A stretch of 64,000 bases of DNA from contig CM039140.1 of the NCBI GenBank assembly GCA_022036555.1, forward strand, positions 124,001-188,000, in the 5' to 3' direction. The stretch comes from Microstegium vimineum (lineage: Eukaryota; Streptophyta; Magnoliopsida; Poales; Poaceae). The translations under genes were made by a program, and so were the position numbers. The notes under the pieces were generated by a model. That model saw nothing but the letters and a program-made list of their open reading frames with translations. It did not search any database and was not told the origin of the DNA. Of this stretch, positions 12,111 through 23,398 are shown one piece after another (position 1 is the first letter of the stretch; the number at the start of each line of letters is the position of its first letter).

Positions 12111-12177
12111 CGGGGTCACTGCATAACACATCATGTGGTAACTAACGGGGTCACTGCATAACACATCATGTGGTAAC
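12111..12177. repeat. 35-bp tandem duplication at the gap edge
   Basis: The words CGGGGTCACTGCATAACACA and TCATGTGGTAAC occur twice with a 35-base period, starting at 12111 and 12146. They lie a few bases right of the N run, so the duplication may be real or an assembly artefact. Confidence 0.85.
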
Positions 12178-13320
12178 CGTGTCCATATTTCTAGACTTAA
12201 AAGAAAAATTCTCTACCCCACTTGTTGTTCTGTCATTCCATCCCGTTGCATCACATACTTTCCCATTCGTATACAACTCTTGTCGTCCCCACGTTTTACA
12301 TCCAATTCAATGTGGGGCATGTTTTTCCAATCTAGAGGACCTTATTTTGAACGTGTGGCTAACCATGCTACGAAGTTCAATTCTAAGACGTGTTAAAAAC
12401 AAAGAGCTAATTTCCTTACTGCCATTGTAAATTTTACCTTTTCCCCTATCGCCATTGAATTTCTCGAACTTCCTCAATAACATCGGAATAATTCACATTT
12501 TTCTCATTGCCATTTCTATCAAAATCTGCTCCCAAGCAAATGATATGAAAATCAGAAAAATCTATATTTTTCATATGATCTCGAATAAAAATAGTTTTTA
12601 TATGAAAATTGTATCTCTCGTCGAGATCTACAACTTTCTAGAACTATAGAATATGTACCAAATGACTAACAAGTGAAATGTTTCATGCAGAAACAGTTCC
12701 AAGCGATTTGTGTTTTTTTTCTACTAATGTGAATCATTGAAAACATGGTTTCACAATGATTCTAATTTTGTAGCCAAACGATCTATTGTTTTTTATTCAT
12801 CATCCAAAACACTTCTAAAGAGAATTTAGATTTGAAACATTTCTATGAGAATCTATATCTCTACCAAATGAGTCCTTAGTCATGTGTTTTCATAAGTAAG
12901 TTTGAAGATCTAAATTTGTAATTTATAATTTAGAGATCTAGATTACAACAATATGCAAGTTTAAGTATTAAGTGCAACATGTCATTTTCGCTCAACGTCG
13001 AGTCAGCATGCCACGCCGACATACGTAGCTAGTATTAGACAATATCCTAAACGCTAAATGATAAACATTTGTTCCCCTTTGGTTAGCGTTTAGGCTGTCT
13101 ACATGACATTTAAACAGAGTTAAACAGTTTAAACAGGTTCACACAATATTACAAGAATGTGCATATTTATTGATATAAATTAATTATTCTAGCATTTATA
13201 TGTATTTATGCAATTAAAAAATCAATTATTTAGTATGTATATATATTTATGGATGTAAAAGGAATCAAATATATATATTTATACATGTAACAAATCAAGT
13301 ACATATTTATACATATTATA
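12178..13320. other. Intergenic AT-rich region
   Basis: I recognise no gene. At about 13075-13145 there are repeated GTTTAAAC-like words (TTTAGGCTGTCTACATGACA, AACAGTTTAAACAGG) that echo words at about 14625-14650. These may be the two ends of one older element around the ~1-kb element at 13561-14571. Confidence 0.4.
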
Positions 13321-13470
13321 CATGTAAGAAATCAAATATACAATACATGTAAGAAATTAAGTGTATAAATTTATTCGTATAAAACGAACTGATATTATAC
13401 ATGTAAGAAATCAAATATACAATACATGTAAGAAATTAAGTGTATAAATTTATTCGTATAAAACGAACTG
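13321..13470. repeat. 79-bp-period tandem duplication
   Basis: A 71-base segment starting CATGTAAGAAATCAAATATA and ending AAAACGAACTG occurs at 13321-13391 and again at 13400-13470, essentially identical. Together with the preceding ATATTATA the period is 79 bases. It is AT-rich and non-coding. Confidence 0.95.
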
Positions 13471-13560
13471 TGTTTGCTCGGTGTTCTCCAAAGCAGTCGT
13501 TTATCCCATTTACCTCTGTTCTGTACACCTATTTTTTTACCATTTAAATGGTCAACCATT

Positions 13561-14571
13561 TAAGGTGTGTTTGATTTCCTGGTCTATTTTTAGCCTGGCT
13601 AGCTTCCAAGCCTGGTTAACTTTAGCTATCCCCAACAAGCCAAACTCTAGTTGTTTGGTTCGATGTATTAACTAAGTCTGGCTAGCAAATGGCATGTTTG
13701 GTTGCCTGGTTTGTTCTGAATAATATTATCTTTTTTCGGACGGGTAAGTTAACTCCTCTCAGGCACTGTGTCAAATAGGTGGTGGGTGGAAGAGAGAGAA
13801 GGACGAGCAACTCTGCCCACTACCTCCGACAGCTTCATTACCATGGCTAGCTTAAGTACCACCCTCCCCATTCCTCTACATAGCTAGCTCAAGTAGCACC
13901 CTCAAAGGGTCACCAGGGAGCAGCAGTGGCGGGGCATAGACGGTCATGGCAACGAGTAGCACCCAGGTGGTCCACTCGGGCAGCAGCATGAACCAGAAGG
14001 CGGCGAGCATGGCGACGGACGGCGACGAGCGCGTCCTGGTGGAGTGCGATGGCGACGGAGGCCAGGGCCAGCACGAGGAGCATCCGCCAGCACTCCTCGA
14101 CGCCGCCCACGCAGCGACCCATCACGAACAGTTGCGGCGTCGTCATGTACAACACCACGCCGCCGCCCGTGGAGCCCGGGGGGCGGCGCTCGGGGCAACC
14201 CTCGAACGGGTCTCGCCGCTTCCACCGCGGCGGCTCGGTGTCGTCGCCGTCGCCACCGCCCTTGCTCTCGTCGGTGCACTCGCGAGTCACGATGTTGAGC
14301 AGGAGGAGCGGAGGTAGACGAGGAGCGCGAGCAGGAGAGGCCGCCGGTGGTTCCGTCGCGGGTGAGGGAGGTGACGAGAACGGGCCACCGGGGCTAAGCC
14401 TAGCCTGGCTCCGAGAAAACGACCACCCCTGTGTTCTTGTGGAGTTTGGCTAAAGGTTGGTGGGTGGCTTCTAGAGCCTGACTTCAGATTCAAAATAGAC
14501 AACCAAACAATAGCAAGGTGGCTCTGTGAAGCTTGGTTGAGATTTAGCCACCCAACCAGACACACCCTTAA
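13561..14571. mobile_element. ~1-kb TIR element carrying captured gene sequence (Pack-type)
   Basis: The left end reads TTTAAGGTGTGTTTGATT. The right end, read inverted, is TTAAGGGTGTGTCTGGTT. They form imperfect terminal inverted repeats beside TTA/TAA, which suggests a PIF/Harbinger or Tourist-type element. The interior (about 13900-14410) is abruptly GC-rich, unlike the AT-rich ends, as expected for captured exon sequence. Part of it encodes a presenilin-like segment on the minus strand. No transposase is visible. The exact boundaries are uncertain by several bases. Confidence 0.6.
13906..14028 (-). pseudogene. Presenilin-derived gene fragment
   Basis: The minus strand translates to MLAAFWFMLLPEWTTW followed by VLLVAMTVYAPPLLLPGDP, starting at the ATG at 14010. 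Plant presenilins contain LLPEWTTWVLLVALALYD in a transmembrane segment. The match over about 16 residues, including the rare EWTTW, is the reason for the call. Presenilin is the aspartyl protease subunit of gamma-secretase and the full protein is around 400 residues. Only a few tens of codons are present, the Tyr-Asp catalytic pair is changed to Tyr-Ala, and there is no complete frame, so it cannot be functional. Confidence 0.7.
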
Positions 14572-14810
14572 TTTTCGAATAGCTTCTAAACAAAATAGTT
14601 TGCCACTGTTTACCATATAGCAGCCGTTTAAACGTCCGTTTAGGCAAACACGGGTATAAGAAAAAAAAGTTTCCAAATTTAAATTTGAAAACCGCCTCTA
14701 CGTTTTACTCAAACTATGGTATAATTGAATTCCGCCCCCTCCCAGAGCTCGTACTTAAAAGGGTACCCTTATTAAAAACCCCCAAAAAAACTGTACCCGC
14801 CATCCTCCTA

Positions 14811-14819
14811 AAACCCTAG
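14811..14819 (+). promoter_or_regulatory. telo-box (AAACCCTAG) before the La gene
   Basis: AAACCCTAG lies 27 bases before the La ATG. The telo-box AAACCCTA is common in promoters and leaders of plant translation and RNA-biogenesis genes. Its role here is inferred. Confidence 0.55.
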
Positions 14820-14845
14820 CGCTTTCGTTCCCAAGCAAGCTAGCT

Positions 14846-17800
14846 ATGGCAACCGCCGCCGCCGCCCCGCTTGACGACGCCAAGGCCAAAAATGTTATCC
14901 GCCAGGTTTGACATCTCACACAGTCTCCGATTCGTGCCGTTCCCTCCTCCAATCTGTAGCGATGTCTATAATCCCAAATCAATTATTTTTCCCTCTTTCG
15001 TCTCAGGTGGAGTTCTATTTTAGCGACAGCAACCTCCCCCGCGACGGGTTCCTACGTAGGACCGTCGAGGAAAGCGAGGATGGGTGTAAGAATGCTCTCG
15101 TCTTTATCTCCGATGATCCTGCTGGTTCATGTCGCTCTGGTGCTAATTTTCTGCTGTCTCCTTTTGTGCACGGGTCTGATTGGGCAGTGGTAAGCTTGGC
15201 TCTCATATGTTCCTTCTCGCGGATGAGGTCACACCTAGGTCTCGAAGGGGATGTGAAACCGGATACTGTGCCAGAGGAGACCGTGCTTGCAGTTGCTGAC
15301 GTCTTGCGCCGTTCCACAGCCATCCGTGTATCAGAGGATGGTAAGCTTGTTTTATCTCTCCCTTTTCGACCATAAGTGTTATGCGAAATTATGTGGTATT
15401 TAGTTAAAATTGTTTTTTGTATTTAGATGGTGTAGAAGCTTAATTTCCTTCAGAAGAATATGGCAATGTTCCATTTCAATTTCTAGCTATGTTCAGTACA
15501 ATGTCCCTTTCCTGAATTCTGATGAATGTTAGACCTAGCCTTACATTATGAACTATCATTGAATCACCTGTTCACGTACTAATATGGACATTTGCTGCAC
15601 TCTTGAAATGAAAAAAAAAAATGCTCACTTTAGTTGGATTGTAGTATGACACCAGTAATTTGGTGCTTATATCCTGTATTATTAAAGTTCAATCTTGTAT
15701 TTACATTTACCACAGGGAAGAAAGTTGGTAGGTCTAAGGAGCTGTTGAAGCCAGATGAGGTTATAGTGCAAGTGGACTCTAGGACAGTTGCTGCATCACC
15801 GCTTCCTTACAATGTAAAACTGGAGGAAGTCGAATCATTTTTTGCTCAGTGTAGCAAGGTATGCTATATGTCTGTTAACACTGAATGTTGCACCTAAAGT
15901 AAGAGGGGTAAAAGGCTGTAATCATCACAGGTGTCAGCAGAACTTATATGCAAATAGGTAACTGATACATAAGATAGACAATGTTTCCCATTGCTAGGTG
16001 ATTAGACATTCAATATTGTTATGAATTATGATTGATAATAGCGCTAGGTTCCCTCATGAACCAGCGGTTGTTTTTGTGGCAGCAGGCTTTGACCATGCTG
16101 GTCATTTTGAGAACTTTGATCTATTCTTGCTTGATCCTTAAACAAAGATTAGGCTGTGTTTATAGAAGAGGCCATCTAAGCCAACTCAGAGAACTAGGAA
16201 ACTGACCTCTAGACTTTTCTATTACGAACTGACTAGATAGATTACCTAACTAACTTATATCTTTCCATAACAGTATTGTAGAGAATAATTCTTTGAGCTG
16301 GAAATGTACTGTATGAACTCACACCCTTGAGGTTATGCATCAGAGGTCATTATGATAAATTGGTGTATTAGGCCATTATCATTCTAATAGTAGATATGTT
16401 CATTAATATTGCAATGTGAATAGTAAATATTGCTAATACTATTTGTATGTGTACTATTTGCATTACAGGTAAATAGTGTGAGGCTACCTCGACATGTTTC
16501 TGACAAAAGACATTTCTGTGGCACTGCTTTAGTTGAATTTTCAGATGAAGATGAAGCAAAAGGTGTATTCGAGAAAAATCTCGTTTTTGCTGGGGCAGAC
16601 CTGCAAATAAGACCAAAGTAAACCAACTACTAGTTCAATTTATTTTCTATGAGGTGTCATCTGTTAATTACAAAATGTTGTGTTCATGCTTTTGAGTTTC
16701 GACAATGAACTTGTTCTTTTTATCTTGAAAATGCCCCTCCGCTGCTCACTAAAGGAATGGATAGTTTGAGCAGGTTCTCATTCACAGGCCACTGGCGCAC
16801 TCCCCAAAAATATTCTCCTGGTTGTTCTATTGTTTGGTTTTGATGGGAATCTTTCTTTTATGGTTGCATTTCTTTATGCTACAAATGTTAAGCTGTTTGT
16901 TCTAGTTGAATGATTTTGAAATCAGCTCCTATTATTTTCAGAATTTGGACTTCAGTGACTTTTGTGTCTTTTTACACTTATCTGTGTATCCCATTATGAA
17001 ATAATGTAGGAAAGAATTTGATATTGAAAGAGATGCAAAGAAAGAAGCATATGAAAAGTCACATCCTAATAAGAGTGGTCATGGTGAAGGGTAAACACTC
17101 TTTATCTAATATGTTTCTTATTTATAATTTCTTCGAGTTTCAATTAACATCATGATACATCAATATTGGTTATAGCTATACAAAAGGTTTGATTCTGGCC
17201 TTCAAGCTGAAGAAAATTGCAGATGATAGTGAGACAGAAAAAAGTGGTGGGGGCAAAGTAGATGACACTGACCTTACCAAGAATGAAGGAGCTTCTGATG
17301 CTACAGAGAAATCTAGTGCCGAGAATGAAGAGAAGATCCCTGAGAATAAAGGCAATGTGAATGAGGAGCAGTCAGATGCCGTTGAGGAATTGAAAGGGGT
17401 ATCTGCTGGGGAAACTTCACAATCTGTTGACAAGGATGATAAAAGCCCTTCAGATAATGATCAAGATACAATCTCGAGGGAGGATTTAAAAGAAGAATTC
17501 ACTAAATTTGGCACAGTGCGGGTAATATATATTTACCTTTTTTTTTTCTCTCTATACCATTAGTGATCTGTTGATCTTTCAAACTTTTTATTTGCATTAT
17601 GAAACTATATGGTAACTGCAAGATACCCTTTTCTTGTGAGATTGCTGCGTCACCATACTTTCAATAGTAAACATCATGATAAAACAACCAGATAAATGAG
17701 GAAGTTCAAACTTTATGATTTATTAATATTAATATTGTGTTAATAGTTACATCTGCCTTTCACATTCATTTTGTAACACCTTCACAACCTTAAGAAATAC

Positions 17801-19821
17801 CAGAACATACAGATTTCTGTTTCTATTTTCTTAATAAAAAAAGAACAGGCATATTTCATGTTTCCTTTCATCATTTGCAATAAGCAATCACCTACTGTAG
17901 TTCGTTTTGTGAAACTATCGACCAATCATAAGTTCGAGTTTGGTTTATTTTACATATCTTCTATAGGAAATATTGTGAGAATGTTGTCCTGTTCATTTTT
18001 GCTTGACAGCTTCTATTGAAGTACTCATAGGCTGAAGTGGTAGGATCGTAGTTTTATAAATCACAATATCCAGTTCATCTAACTGTCAGCCATGAATCAT
18101 GTTATGATTTTGTTTGATTGAGATTATTGTTGGCTTTGCAAATATTATATTATCTACTTCAGTTCATTTCAGTTAAATGGAGCACGTAACCTGTGACCTA
18201 GACAATAATAAGTATAGATCAAAATTGAATTTGATTTAGGTATTTAACTATGCAGAGACAGTTCAATTTGGGATGATTTGAATTCTTACTTTAAACTGCC
18301 GTTTTTATGCACATTTGTTTTCACAAAAGGAACATAATGCTGCATATTGTAGGGCATTATCCATGCATATGCAATTTTGTATCTCTGTAGTGTAGCATCT
18401 TGAAGTTCTTTAAATAGAATTTCTTTTATCACATAGCATACTTGATACCAGACTGTCTTATTGGCCTTTTTTTTTCTCTTCTGAAGTATGTGGACTTCAG
18501 CATTGGGGAAAAATCTGGATTCATTCGGTTCGAGGATCCCACAGCAGCTGACAAGGCCCGTGCATTTGCAGCTATTGCAGATGAAGGTGGTTTGACTATG
18601 AAAGGCCACATAGTCACTTTGGAACCAGTGTCTGGTAAAGAAACTGCAGCTTCTCTCAGTTGACACTAGTTTTCTTAGTTTCCGATCTGATAACTTCTCT
18701 CATCTGGTTTTGTAGTTAAATGTGTGACAGCATGAATCTGAAATAGAATTATTTTGAATTTTCGATCCAAATATGAGTGCTACGCTGACTCTGATTGTAA
18801 AATACCTTGAAATTAGTTCTGTTGATATTCCTCTGTACTTTTTATATACATTTAGGCATTTATCGTTTTGGTTATGTGTTATGAGCTCACCATATCCAAA
18901 TATGCTATACTCAATCACTTGAATGATAGCTAACTTTCCAATCATGCAGGTCAAGCCGAAAAGGATTATTGGAGTGCTATTCGAGGCGGTCAGGAGAAAT
19001 ATAAAGATAGCCGAAACAACAGAGGACGGTATGATCTATTTTCCATATTTCTTTGTTGGATTGTTCCCAGTTCTGTTCTCCCTCAGCTAGTATTTTTTTT
19101 TATCTCATGCACATTCAAGTTTTAAAGAGAAGAGAAGACTTGTATTTTACTTGAAACTGTCTGGACTTTTTTCGCTTGAATAAAAAACGTGACCAACCTA
19201 GATGTTCTCCGCTTTGTCTTCAATAATGTTATATCATGGAACTGAATTTGCTAAATATTGACTCCCACCATCAGAACTGATCTTGTATAATTTGCATACT
19301 AGAAATATTCTTCTGTACAATCTTGATCTGTTGGAAACTGTACTGAGGAAAACTTGCTTGTCATACAGTGCAAAGTACTCCCTCCTTTCCAAAACTTGGG
19401 TCGTTTTAGTTTTGTCTTAAGTCATATTTCTCTAACCTTGACCAACTTTATGGAAAAATATATTAACATCTACAATACCAAATAAAATATACTATCAAGA
19501 CATTTCATTGTGGATTTAAAGAAACGAAACTGATTTTATGAACTCACTCAAAGGTAAAAAAGTTTGACTTAACAAAACGTTAAGTACTTGCATTTTGAAA
19601 TGGAGGGAGTAGGATACACCATGCTGCATTTGTTTTTGTCGATTTATTCTCCAGTGCCATGTTTGTCAAACAGTTGTCCGAAAATAATGAAGTGGTTTGT
19701 TTTGTGCTAACTTTCCAGAGACTGGAAGAATAACAGAGGTGGAAAGCAGTTTGGTGGTGGGAAGCGGGGGCGCCACTTTGACTCCCGTGACAGGGCCTCC
19801 AATAAAGCTCAAAAAGTTTAG
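14846..19821 (+). CDS. LA1: La protein (La motif, RRM1, C-terminal RRM)
   Basis: Ten exons join with fully consistent phases: 14846-14905, 15007-15085, 15188-15340, 15716-15858, 16469-16617, 17010-17090, 17176-17521, 18487-18634, 18950-19028 and 19719-19821. They encode 446 residues. The La motif (about 10-100) has QVEFYFSDSNLPRD, SLALICSFSRMRSHL and IRVSEDG. RRM1 (about 115-200) includes VQVDSRTVAASPLPYNV and FCGTALVEFSD. A charged Lys/Glu/Asp linker follows. The second RRM (about 321-387) includes FTKFGTVRYVDFSIGEKSGF and IRFED. The tail is basic and Gly/Arg-rich. La proteins bind the 3' UUU-OH of RNA polymerase III transcripts in the nucleus and support tRNA maturation and IRES-type translation. 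The leader carries a telo-box. A Stowaway MITE sits in intron 9. The nearest Arabidopsis match is probably AtLa1. Confidence 0.93.
19378..19609. mobile_element. Stowaway-like MITE in La intron 9
   Basis: The ends read CTCCCTCC and GGAGGGAG, flanked by TA on both sides (19376-19377 and 19610-19611). The interior is AT-rich and non-coding. It lies within the last intron of the La gene in a position that spares the splice sites. Confidence 0.85.
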
Positions 19822-21029
19822 ATGCAAGATAGATTTAGTCTCTATATAATGAGGAAAACATATATATATATTCTGCGCTGCTTCTGTCTGCATCCGGGGA
19901 AGCGGCATTTGTTTTGTTATATTTATTTGCTTTTTGTGAATGTTGGATATGAACCATGAGACATGCTGATAATAATGAGAATTGAGTAGACGAAAATTTG
20001 CTAGACGGAGAGTGGGAAGAAAAAGGAGGTCCTTTTTTAAAGTTTATAAGCTACAGAGCTCTGATACTTTTTTGGGGGGCAAAATAATATAACGGTGACC
20101 CGGAAGGGCCGTGTACAAATCGACGACTGCAAGAACTCTGATGCTGGTTACGGTGGTACCTGGTAGGAGAAACACCGTCTGTGGCCTTTGTTTTTTTCTT
20201 GAGATATGATGGATGTCACGGTCTGTGCTTTTCTCACTGGGTTGCTTCTGATCTCGCTTGGTGTTTGAGGCTTTGAGCATGCGTTGTATTTCCCAAAATC
20301 TTTTTTGCATGCAAGTCTACTATTTCTGTGTTTTAGATTTTAGTGGATTCGGTACAGTACCTTCTGATGGTCTAATTTTGATAGGGACTCGAAATTCTCT
20401 AATCTGAGAGGATAGTTTCAGCATTGTGCGTATGTTTTACCATCGACGAAATGCATTGACCAATTGTTTTACCGTCTGCGAAATAGTACCTTTGGACTAT
20501 GATCAATGTACCACGTTTGGACGAAACACGTTAGGACAACCATATAATCAGGGCGTGTTTGGGATGCAGGAGATTTTCTCCATTCCTGTATTTTTCTCGT
20601 GAAATTGAACTGTTTTCTAAAAAATCACTGCACGATTCCTACAAAATTCTTCCTGTACACCATTGGGCTGTGGTACAGTTTGCGAAGTATTCCAATCTAC
20701 CTTTCGTATTTTCTGTTGGTTTTTTACAGTTTTTTTTGAGTGATTTTTTTTAGTGGCTTGGATTTTAACAGTTACCCAGCATTTTATTGGCGCTGCTCGA
20801 AAAATTCGGTTAATAGTCCACAGTCCGCAAAAGAAGGTCGAAATTCAGCAGCCCACGAGAGCCCAACTGCATTCAGCCTACTAGTTGCCACCCCATGTGA
20901 ATATGTGATGAATGAAACCCTCTCGCGTCTCATCCGTGAGTGAGGAGGCGCGGGCGCTACCACGAACGGCGCCAGCCGGCAGGTGCCGTCCCCCACCTAT
21001 CTCCCGCTCCCGCCGCTCCTCTCGCCTCG
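19822..21029. other. Intergenic between La and ribonucleotide reductase
   Basis: The left part is the La 3' UTR region with A-rich words. At about 20550-20680 there is a GGGCGTGTTTGGGATGCAGG word that resembles the end of a decayed DNA transposon. No gene is supported. The right end grades into the promoter of the downstream gene. Confidence 0.45.
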
Positions 21030-21048
21030 CCGCCAAAATTTTTCCCGG
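21030..21048 (+). promoter_or_regulatory. Paired E2F-like sites upstream of the RNR small-subunit gene
   Basis: CCGCCAAA (21030-21037, the inverse of TTTGGCGG) and TTTCCCGG (21041-21048) both fit the plant E2F consensus TTTSSCGS. They face each other with 3 bases between, about 260 bases before the ATG. Ribonucleotide reductase genes are S-phase genes controlled by E2F, so the sites are likely functional. This is inferred. Confidence 0.65.
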
Positions 21049-21205
21049 AAATTTTCAAATCATCTCTCTTCCGTGGCACGGCGCGGCCTCCGCCGTCTTC
21101 TCCTTCCCTCGCAACTCGCAAGCCAAAGCCAGGAAGCCAGGGCAGCGCGCCAATCCCATCCCGAATTTCGGATTCAAAATCTCCCCCAATTCCCTTTCAC
21201 TCCCC

Positions 21206-21212
21206 TATAAAT
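21206..21212 (+). promoter_or_regulatory. TATA box of the RNR small-subunit gene
   Basis: TATAAAT in a CCCC-TATAAAT context, 94 bases before the ATG. It predicts transcription start near 21240 and a leader of about 65 bases. Confidence 0.6.
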
Positions 21213-21305
21213 CAATCCCACCGCCGCCGTCCATTCCCCACTCACACAATCCCCACCGAAATCCTCCAATTCCCCGCCCCTCCAACCTTACCAACCTCTC
21301 CGACG

Positions 21306-22325
21306 ATGCCTTCCGCGGCGGCGCTGGTTCCCGCGTGCGACCTGGAGGAGCCGTTGCTGGCGGAGTCGTCGGACCGCTTCTCCATGTTCCCGATCCGGTA
21401 CCCGCAGATCTGGGAGTTCTACAAGAAGGCGGTGGCGTCCTTCTGGACCGCGGAGGAGGTGGACCTGTCCGCGGACGCGCGGCACTGGGACGCGGCGCTC
21501 TCCCCCGACGAGCGGCACTTCATCTCCCACGTGCTGGCCTTCTTCGCCGCCTCCGACGGCATCGTGCTCGAGAACCTCGCGTCCCGATTCATGTCGGACG
21601 TGCAGGTCGCCGAGGCGCGCGCCTTCTACGGCTTCCAGATCGCCATCGAGAACATCCACTCGGAGATGTACTCGCTGCTGCTGGAGACGTACATCCGCGA
21701 CGGCGCCGAGAAGGACCGCCTGTTCCGCGCCATCGACACCGTCCCCGCCGTGCGCCGCAAGGCCGACTGGGCCATGCGCTGGATCGACGGCGGGGAGCGC
21801 TTCGCCGAGCGCGTCGTCGCCTTCGCCTGCGTCGAGGGCATCTTCTTCTCGGGCTCCTTCTGCGCCATCTTCTGGCTCAAGAAGCGCGGCCTCATGCCGG
21901 GACTCACCTTCTCCAACGAGCTCATCTCCCGCGACGAGGGCCTGCACTGCGACTTCGCCTGCCTCCTCTACGACCTCCTCCGCGGCAAGCTCGACGAGTC
22001 CCGCGTCCGCGAGATCGTCGCCGACGCCGTCGACATCGAGCGAGAGTTCGTCTGCGACGCGCTCCCCGTCGCGCTCGTCGGAATGAACGGCGCGCTCATG
22101 AGCCAGTACATCGAGTTCGTCGCCGACCGCCTGCTCATGGCGCTGGGCCACAAGAAGATGTACAACGTCGCCAACCCCTTCGACTGGATGGAGCTCATCT
22201 CGCTGCAGGGCAAGACCAACTTCTTTGAGAAGCGCGTCGGGGAGTACCAGAAGGCGTCCGTCATGTCCAGCCTCAGCGGCGGAGCTGCTGCCAACCATAT
22301 CTTCAGCATCGACGAGGACTTCTGA
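21306..22325 (+). CDS. RNR2: Ribonucleoside-diphosphate reductase small subunit (R2)
   Basis: An intronless frame of 339 residues with the full R2 fold. The di-iron ligands can be read as D84 (SDGIV), E115 and H118 (ENIHSEMY), E177 (VEGIFFSG), and E211 and H214 (DEGLH). The radical tyrosine is Y122 in ENIHSEMY. The C-terminal SIDEDF tail is the type that docks on the large R1 subunit. The enzyme reduces ribonucleoside diphosphates to deoxyribonucleotides for DNA replication and repair. The ATG at 21306 was chosen because homology starts soon after it. The frame upstream is open by chance and the TATA box lies between. Plant relatives are TSO2 in Arabidopsis and the rice STRIPE1/RNRS1 product, whose mutants have chlorotic stripes. 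Codon use is extremely GC3-rich. Confidence 0.96.
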   Translation: MPSAAALVPACDLEEPLLAESSDRFSMFPIRYPQIWEFYKKAVASFWTAEEVDLSADARHWDAALSPDERHFISHVLAFFAASDGIVLENLASRFMSDVQVAEARAFYGFQIAIENIHSEMYSLLLETYIRDGAEKDRLFRAIDTVPAVRRKADWAMRWIDGGERFAERVVAFACVEGIFFSGSFCAIFWLKKRGLMPGLTFSNELISRDEGLHCDFACLLYDLLRGKLDESRVREIVADAVDIEREFVCDALPVALVGMNGALMSQYIEFVADRLLMALGHKKMYNVANPFDWMELISLQGKTNFFEKRVGEYQKASVMSSLSGGAAANHIFSIDEDF

Positions 22326-22795
22326 GTGACGTTTGTGACCGTAACATTATTGTGCTTGTTCTTGCGTGCTAGCAGTAGAGGTAATTAGTGTTCTGAATGA
22401 TGCAAGGTGATGTATCAGTTGCTGTGTTACTATGGTCCTGTTCGTTTATAATAATATCTCAATACACTAGTTTTTTCTAAGCTGCTGTGCTTGTTGTGTC
22501 TGAGTCTGAGTGCCTGACGCCATGCTTGTGACTATTAATAATGATAACATCTCAACACCTGGTATATAGACATTTTAAAATTTTTGAAGAGTCAACATCT
22601 CAAATTTGACTAAATTATAAAAAAATTTATAAAGATTTATAAAATTAAATAGATATTCTATAAAAATATAATTGATTGAAGGATTTAGGGTCCGTTTTGA
22701 TGCTGGCCACAGACAGCCACGTCATGTGCTGCAGACTGGTAGCGGTAGACTTCTTGTGGCGAGCAGAATGACCGTCACAACTATAGCCAAATATA

Positions 22796-22989
22796 CTACC
22801 TCCGTCTGGGAATGAAAGCAAGTCTCACGTACCCCTATCTGTCATCGGTTAGATCAGTGTCGGGTGAAACTTTACAACACTTTTGCATATAACTTCCTCT
22901 CTCCCGTACTGTTGTTAGAACAGATGAAATGACTACTACTATACTAGTCTTTTTTGACAGGGATTGCATTCATATCCGGACGGAGGGAG
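22796..22989. mobile_element. Stowaway-like MITE
   Basis: The ends CTACCTCCGTC and GGACGGAGGGAG are inverted repeats flanked by TA on both sides. The interior is non-coding. Confidence 0.8.
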
Positions 22990-23282
22990 TACTAGTTTCT
23001 CTATAAAACTACATGTCTTGACAAACATAAATGGTCAACCAAACACTAGCCTAGCAAGTGTGGCAGCTTGTGGCGGCCTTCACCGTGGCCGGCCATGGCG
23101 ACCAACCAAACACGCCCCTAAAAAATTATGCATAGTTAGTATTACAAATGTTATTATATTATCCACATTTCCTACATTCTAGTCGTCTCAATGGGTGAAA
23201 TCGTTGAGATGACGCTCTCACGCGTGCTCTCTTCATCTTGTCTGATTCCGGTGGGGTGTAGAAGGTCTGACCGTCCGGAGAT

Positions 23283-23398
23283 GTCAGGTAGGCCAGGCGG
23301 TGGGGACGATGACCGGGTGGTTTAGGGGCCCACCTGAGAAGTCAGGTAGGCCAGGCGGTGGGGACGATGACCGGGTGGTTTAGGGGCCCCGGCGGCGG
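23283..23398. repeat. 58-bp tandem duplication
   Basis: GTCAGGTAGGCCAGGCGGTG and the bases after it, through TTTAGGGGCCC, occur at 23283 and again at 23341. The two copies are nearly identical and GC-rich. Confidence 0.95.

Noticed and set aside
20940..21305. 122-codon upstream extension of the RNR2 frame
   Set aside because: It contains the E2F-like and TATA sites, is low in complexity, and R2 homology starts after the ATG at 21306.
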